This document shows, piece by piece, positions 42,752 to 45,210 of a DNA stretch of 45,210 nt (the first letter of the stretch is position 1; each line of letters begins with the position of its first letter). The DNA is from Chthoniobacteraceae bacterium (lineage in GTDB: Bacteria; Verrucomicrobiota; Verrucomicrobiia; Chthoniobacterales; Chthoniobacteraceae). Made by a program: the position numbers and the translations under genes. Location of the stretch: positions 1-45,210 of the forward strand of contig CANFTB010000039.1 of assembly GCA_947449735.1 (NCBI GenBank). Direction: 5' to 3'. The notes below the pieces were generated by a model. That model saw only the letters and a list, made by a program, of their open reading frames with translations. It was not told the DNA's origin and made no database searches.

Positions 42752-44293
42752 CTAGTGTTTGAAATGGCGGGTGCCGGTGCAAATCATCGCCATGCCCCGC
42801 TCGTTCGCCGCTTCGATGACCTCGGCGTCCCGCACGGAACCCCCGGGCTGCACCGCGCAGGTTGCGCCCGCCTCTGCGGCGGCGATCAACCCGTCCGCGA
42901 AAGGGAAAAACGCGTCGCTCCCGACGGCGCTGCCCTTCAGCGAAAGACCCGCGTCCTTGGCTTTCCAGATGGCGATGCGCGAGGCATCGATCCGGGACAT
43001 CTGCCCCGCACCAATGCCGAGGGTGCGGTCGGCTGCAGCGTAAACAATCGCATTGCTCTTCACCTGCTTGACCACGCGCCACGCGAATAACATCGCGCGG
43101 ATTTCCTCCTCCGTGGGAGGCCGCTGGGTCACCACCTTGCCCTCAAATTCCGACGCCCCCCGGCAAGGCAGATCGCGAGTCTGCTCGAGAACACCGCCGA
43201 TCACCGAACGCAGCACCGTCTCCGTGCGGCCGTCCGAGGAATGTATCGGAGCCAGCTTGCGCATGAGCCGTAGGTTCTTCTTCTTTTGAAGGATGGCGCG
43301 GGCCTCCTGCTCGAAATCAGGGGCGATGATCACCTCGCTGAAAATTTCGCTGATCGCGCGTGCCAGGGATTCCGTCAACACACGGTTCGTGATGATGATC
43401 CCGCCGAAGGGCGCCTGTTTGTCGGTGGCAAAAGCCTTGTCCCAGGCTTCGCGCAGGTCGGGATCGGAGCCGACGCCGCACGGGTTGGTGTGCTTGAGGA
43501 TGGCGACGGTCGGTTCAGGAAACTCTTCGATGAGCTCCGCGGCCGCCGAGATGTCCAAGATGTTGTTATAAGAAAGGTCCTTGCCGTGGAGCTTCTGGAA
43601 GAAATCATCGAAGTTGCCGTAGAGGGCGGCCTTTTGGTGGGGGTTCTCGCCGTAGCGCAGACGGGCCGTGCAGGGCAGCGACAGCGAAAGCGAGCTGGTC
43701 GCCTCCTGGGCATTGTCCAAAAAGTTGGCGATCGCCCCGTCGTACCGGGAGGTGTTGACAAACACCTTGATGCCGAGGCGCTCCCGGAGTTTCAGCGTGG
43801 TGGCTCCATCGTTGGCGCGCATGCTCTCCAGCACGTCGGTGTAATCGGCGGGATCCACGACCACGGTGACGGAGCGGTAATTTTTCGCGGCGGAGCGCAG
43901 CATCGAGGGGCCCCCGATGTCGATGTTTTCAATGGCCTCCTCCAGAGTGACCCCGGGCTTCGCTACAGTGGCTTCAAAGGGGTAAAGGTTGACCACCACT
44001 AGGTCGATCGGGCGGATCCCGTTGGCATCCGCCACCGAGCAATGCTCCGGGTTGTCCCTGAGGTAGAGCAGTCCCCCGTGCACTTTAGGATGCAGCGTTT
44101 TGACGCGGCCGTCTAAAATCTCCGGCGACCCGGTAAATTCGGAAATATCGGTGGTCATCACCCCGTTTTTGCGGAGCAAAGCCGACGTGCCGCCGGTGGA
44201 AATGATCTCCACCCCCATCGCCGCCAGTTCGCGAGCGAACTCCAGCAACCCTGTTTTGTCCGACACAGAAATCAGCGCCCTCTGAATTTTCAT
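42752..44293 (-). CDS. purH: Bifunctional AICAR transformylase/IMP cyclohydrolase
   Basis: A 513-residue cytoplasmic enzyme for the last two steps of IMP synthesis. The N-terminal MGS-like cyclohydrolase domain shows [25 protein letters not shown] and [14 protein letters not shown]. The C-terminal transformylase domain has [24 protein letters not shown] and the catalytic-site stretch [10 protein letters not shown]. Full length. It heads the operon with pdxJ and acpS. Confidence 0.98.
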   Translation of the reverse strand: MKIQRALISVSDKTGLLEFARELAAMGVEIISTGGTSALLRKNGVMTTDISEFTGSPEILDGRVKTLHPKVHGGLLYLRDNPEHCSVADANGIRPIDLVVVNLYPFEATVAKPGVTLEEAIENIDIGGPSMLRSAAKNYRSVTVVVDPADYTDVLESMRANDGATTLKLRERLGIKVFVNTSRYDGAIANFLDNAQEATSSLSLSLPCTARLRYGENPHQKAALYGNFDDFFQKLHGKDLSYNNILDISAAAELIEEFPEPTVAILKHTNPCGVGSDPDLREAWDKAFATDKQAPFGGIIITNRVLTESLARAISEIFSEVIIAPDFEQEARAILQKKKNLRLMRKLAPIHSSDGRTETVLRSVIGGVLEQTRDLPCRGASEFEGKVVTQRPPTEEEIRAMLFAWRVVKQVKSNAIVYAAADRTLGIGAGQMSRIDASRIAIWKAKDAGLSLKGSAVGSDAFFPFADGLIAAAEAGATCAVQPGGSVRDAEVIEAANERGMAMICTGTRHFKH

Positions 44294-44640
44294 TTGGGCG
44301 GAAGATTAGGGATTCCACGGTCCTTCGGTCAAGTGAAGCAGGGCGGGCACTCAGGGGGCGGCCGGCCCGGGGGAGCGCTCAAGGGTCAGGCGCTGCGAAT
44401 TTTTCAGAAGCGTTTCCAGAGAGCACGGGAAGAGCCGGCAAAGCAGCGAGGCGCAACCTGCAAGCTGCGCAATCAGCGGTGGGGCGGGGGCCTCTTGATA
44501 GCTCTATGAACTTGGAAACACAGAGAGCCACCCGGTCGGATGTGAAATAATTCTATAAGTTTCGTAGAAACGTCCGACTACTAAAGTGCAAGTTGGTTTT
44601 GCGGCGCGAGAGCGCAGCCTTAAACCCCCACCTATTGAGT
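44294..44640. other. Intergenic region between divergent purH and the repeat protein
   Basis: This 347-base stretch should hold both promoters. AGCGC...GCGCT (about 44374-44394) can form a stem followed by GCGAATTTTTC, a weak terminator-like element reading rightwards. The last 100 bases before the repeat-protein ATG are AT-richer (AAATAATTCTATAAG) with small hairpins (GCGCGAGAGCGC). No riboswitch class was recognised. Confidence 0.35.
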
Positions 44641-45210
44641 ATGAGCGTTTCTAAAATCTCCCTCGGGCCGAGCACTGGTGCTTTGGCGCAGCAGGCCAAC
44701 GCTATCCAGTTTGCAAACTATTTTGCTTCCTTGAGCAAGTCTGACGGCTCCGTCGCGGGCACGGATCTCAAGAACATGCAGACGGGGGGCGGCTCGATTG
44801 CGGGAACCGACCTGCGCGCCCTAAAGACGGCCGCGATGAACGGCAACGGCTCTGTTGCAGGCACGGATTTCAGGAAGATGCAGACCGGCGGCGGCTCTAT
44901 GGCGGGCACCGACTTTCGCGCTCTCAAGGCCTCCGCCATGAATGGCAACGGTTCCGTCGCAGGCACCGACTTCAGAAACATGCAGACCGGCGGCGGCTCC
45001 ATGGCGGGAACCGACTTCCGCGCCCTCAAGGCCTCCGCGATGAACGGCAACGGTTCCGTCGCAGGCACCGACTTCAGAAACATGCAGACAGGCGGCGGCT
45101 CCATCGGGGGCACAGACCTGCGCGCCCTCAAGGCCTCCGTCATGAACGGCAACGGCTCCGTCGCGGGCACGGACTTTAAAACCATGCAGACAGGCGGCGG
45201 CTCCATCGGG
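44641..45210 (+). CDS. Tandem-repeat protein of unknown function (partial)
   Basis: The frame is open from ATG 44641 to the window end (190 residues seen). A 35-residue leader (MSVSKISLGPSTGALAQQAN...) has no clear signal peptide. From residue 36 a 34-residue unit repeats four times and begins a fifth. Each unit has two related halves, GS-V-AGTD-F-R-x-MQTGG and GS-M-AGTD-F-R-ALKxxxMNGN. The regular Gly/Ser/Thr/Asp turns suggest a beta-solenoid or filamentous surface protein, but I know no family with this unit. Units 2-4 are almost identical in DNA, pointing to recent duplication or homogenisation. No ribosome site is evident. Confidence 0.7.
   Translation, partial: MSVSKISLGPSTGALAQQANAIQFANYFASLSKSDGSVAGTDLKNMQTGGGSIAGTDLRALKTAAMNGNGSVAGTDFRKMQTGGGSMAGTDFRALKASAMNGNGSVAGTDFRNMQTGGGSMAGTDFRALKASAMNGNGSVAGTDFRNMQTGGGSIGGTDLRALKASVMNGNGSVAGTDFKTMQTGGGSIG
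44746..45210 (+). repeat. 102-base coding tandem repeat, four units plus a partial
   Basis: Units start at 44746, 44848, 44950, 45052 and 45154 (the last is cut by the window end). Each is 102 bases and encodes 34 residues in the frame of the gene starting at 44641. Differences between units are mostly third-position or conservative (Val/Ile/Met, Phe/Leu, Arg/Lys). Confidence 0.95.

Noticed and set aside
44718..45206. Minus-strand repeat frame with a PPPVCMFLKSVPATEP-type unit
   Set aside because: Antisense image of the plus-strand repeat gene; the plus strand has a start codon and non-repeat leader.
44746..45210. CRISPR-like regular repeats
   Set aside because: The unit is 102 bases, contiguous, in frame and coding; there are no unique spacers and no cas genes.
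44641..45210. Pentapeptide-repeat protein assignment
   Set aside because: The A(D/N)LxX five-residue period is absent; the true period is 16+18 residues.

Overview
The window is GC-rich chromosomal DNA, most likely from a member of the Verrucomicrobia (PVC superphylum). This is inferred from gene content: a PVC-type heme-binding CxxCH protein, two DUF1080 (3-keto-disaccharide hydrolase-like) proteins, a ThuA-like protein, a PQQ-like beta-propeller protein with a DWPRWRG start, unusual NagB-like proteins, sparse Shine-Dalgarno signals and GC-rich palindromic intergenic repeats. No 16S rRNA is present, so the assignment is not proven.

Layout. 1-2350: tRNA-Ser(UGA) and thrS, both on the minus strand. 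2353-4349: a small winged-helix-like protein and an exported beta-propeller protein on the plus strand. 4402-16737: a tightly packed minus-strand operon read arsD, arsA, ADP-forming acyl-CoA synthetase, NuoE/NuoF-type formate dehydrogenase beta subunit, formate dehydrogenase alpha subunit, FocA-type channel, P-type cation ATPase. Five of its six junctions overlap or lie within 18 bases, or nearly so (the sixth is 50). 17108-18397: a response regulator/PP2C phosphatase. 18410-18902: a gene-poor stretch with a decayed antitoxin-like fragment.

18903-27544: a carbohydrate region with a DUF1080 protein, an AraC regulator, an MFS nucleoside/sugar symporter, a NagB-like isomerase, a ThuA-like protein, a second DUF1080 protein and a large unclassified glycosidase-like exported protein. 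27677-29401: a PAS histidine kinase and its CheY-like partner. 29604-31595: an exported acetyl-xylan-esterase-like hydrolase. 31749-39476: a second plus-strand sugar cluster with a giant c-type cytochrome/propeller protein, a Gfo/Idh/MocA oxidoreductase, a PIG-L deacetylase, a second NagB-like paralogue, a TIM-barrel sugar isomerase and an aldo/keto reductase. 39516-41189: a fumarylacetoacetase-family hydrolase and an SDR dehydrogenase. 41582-44293: the purH-pdxJ-acpS housekeeping operon. 44641 to the end: the start of a protein built of 34-residue tandem repeats, cut by the window edge.

How the genes may work together. The sugar clusters fit oxidation of glycosides at C3 (Gfo/Idh), cleavage of the keto-glycoside (DUF1080), isomerisation, and amino-sugar deacetylation and deamination (PIG-L, NagB-like). 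The arsDA-formate operon is the most striking unit. It joins a metallochaperone and an arsenite ATPase with all three metalloid cysteines to a complete formate uptake and NAD-linked oxidation module and an ATP-yielding acyl-CoA synthetase, yet no ArsB, Acr3 or ArsR lies in the window. Four intergenic regions carry one related GC-rich palindromic repeat family, in both orientations.
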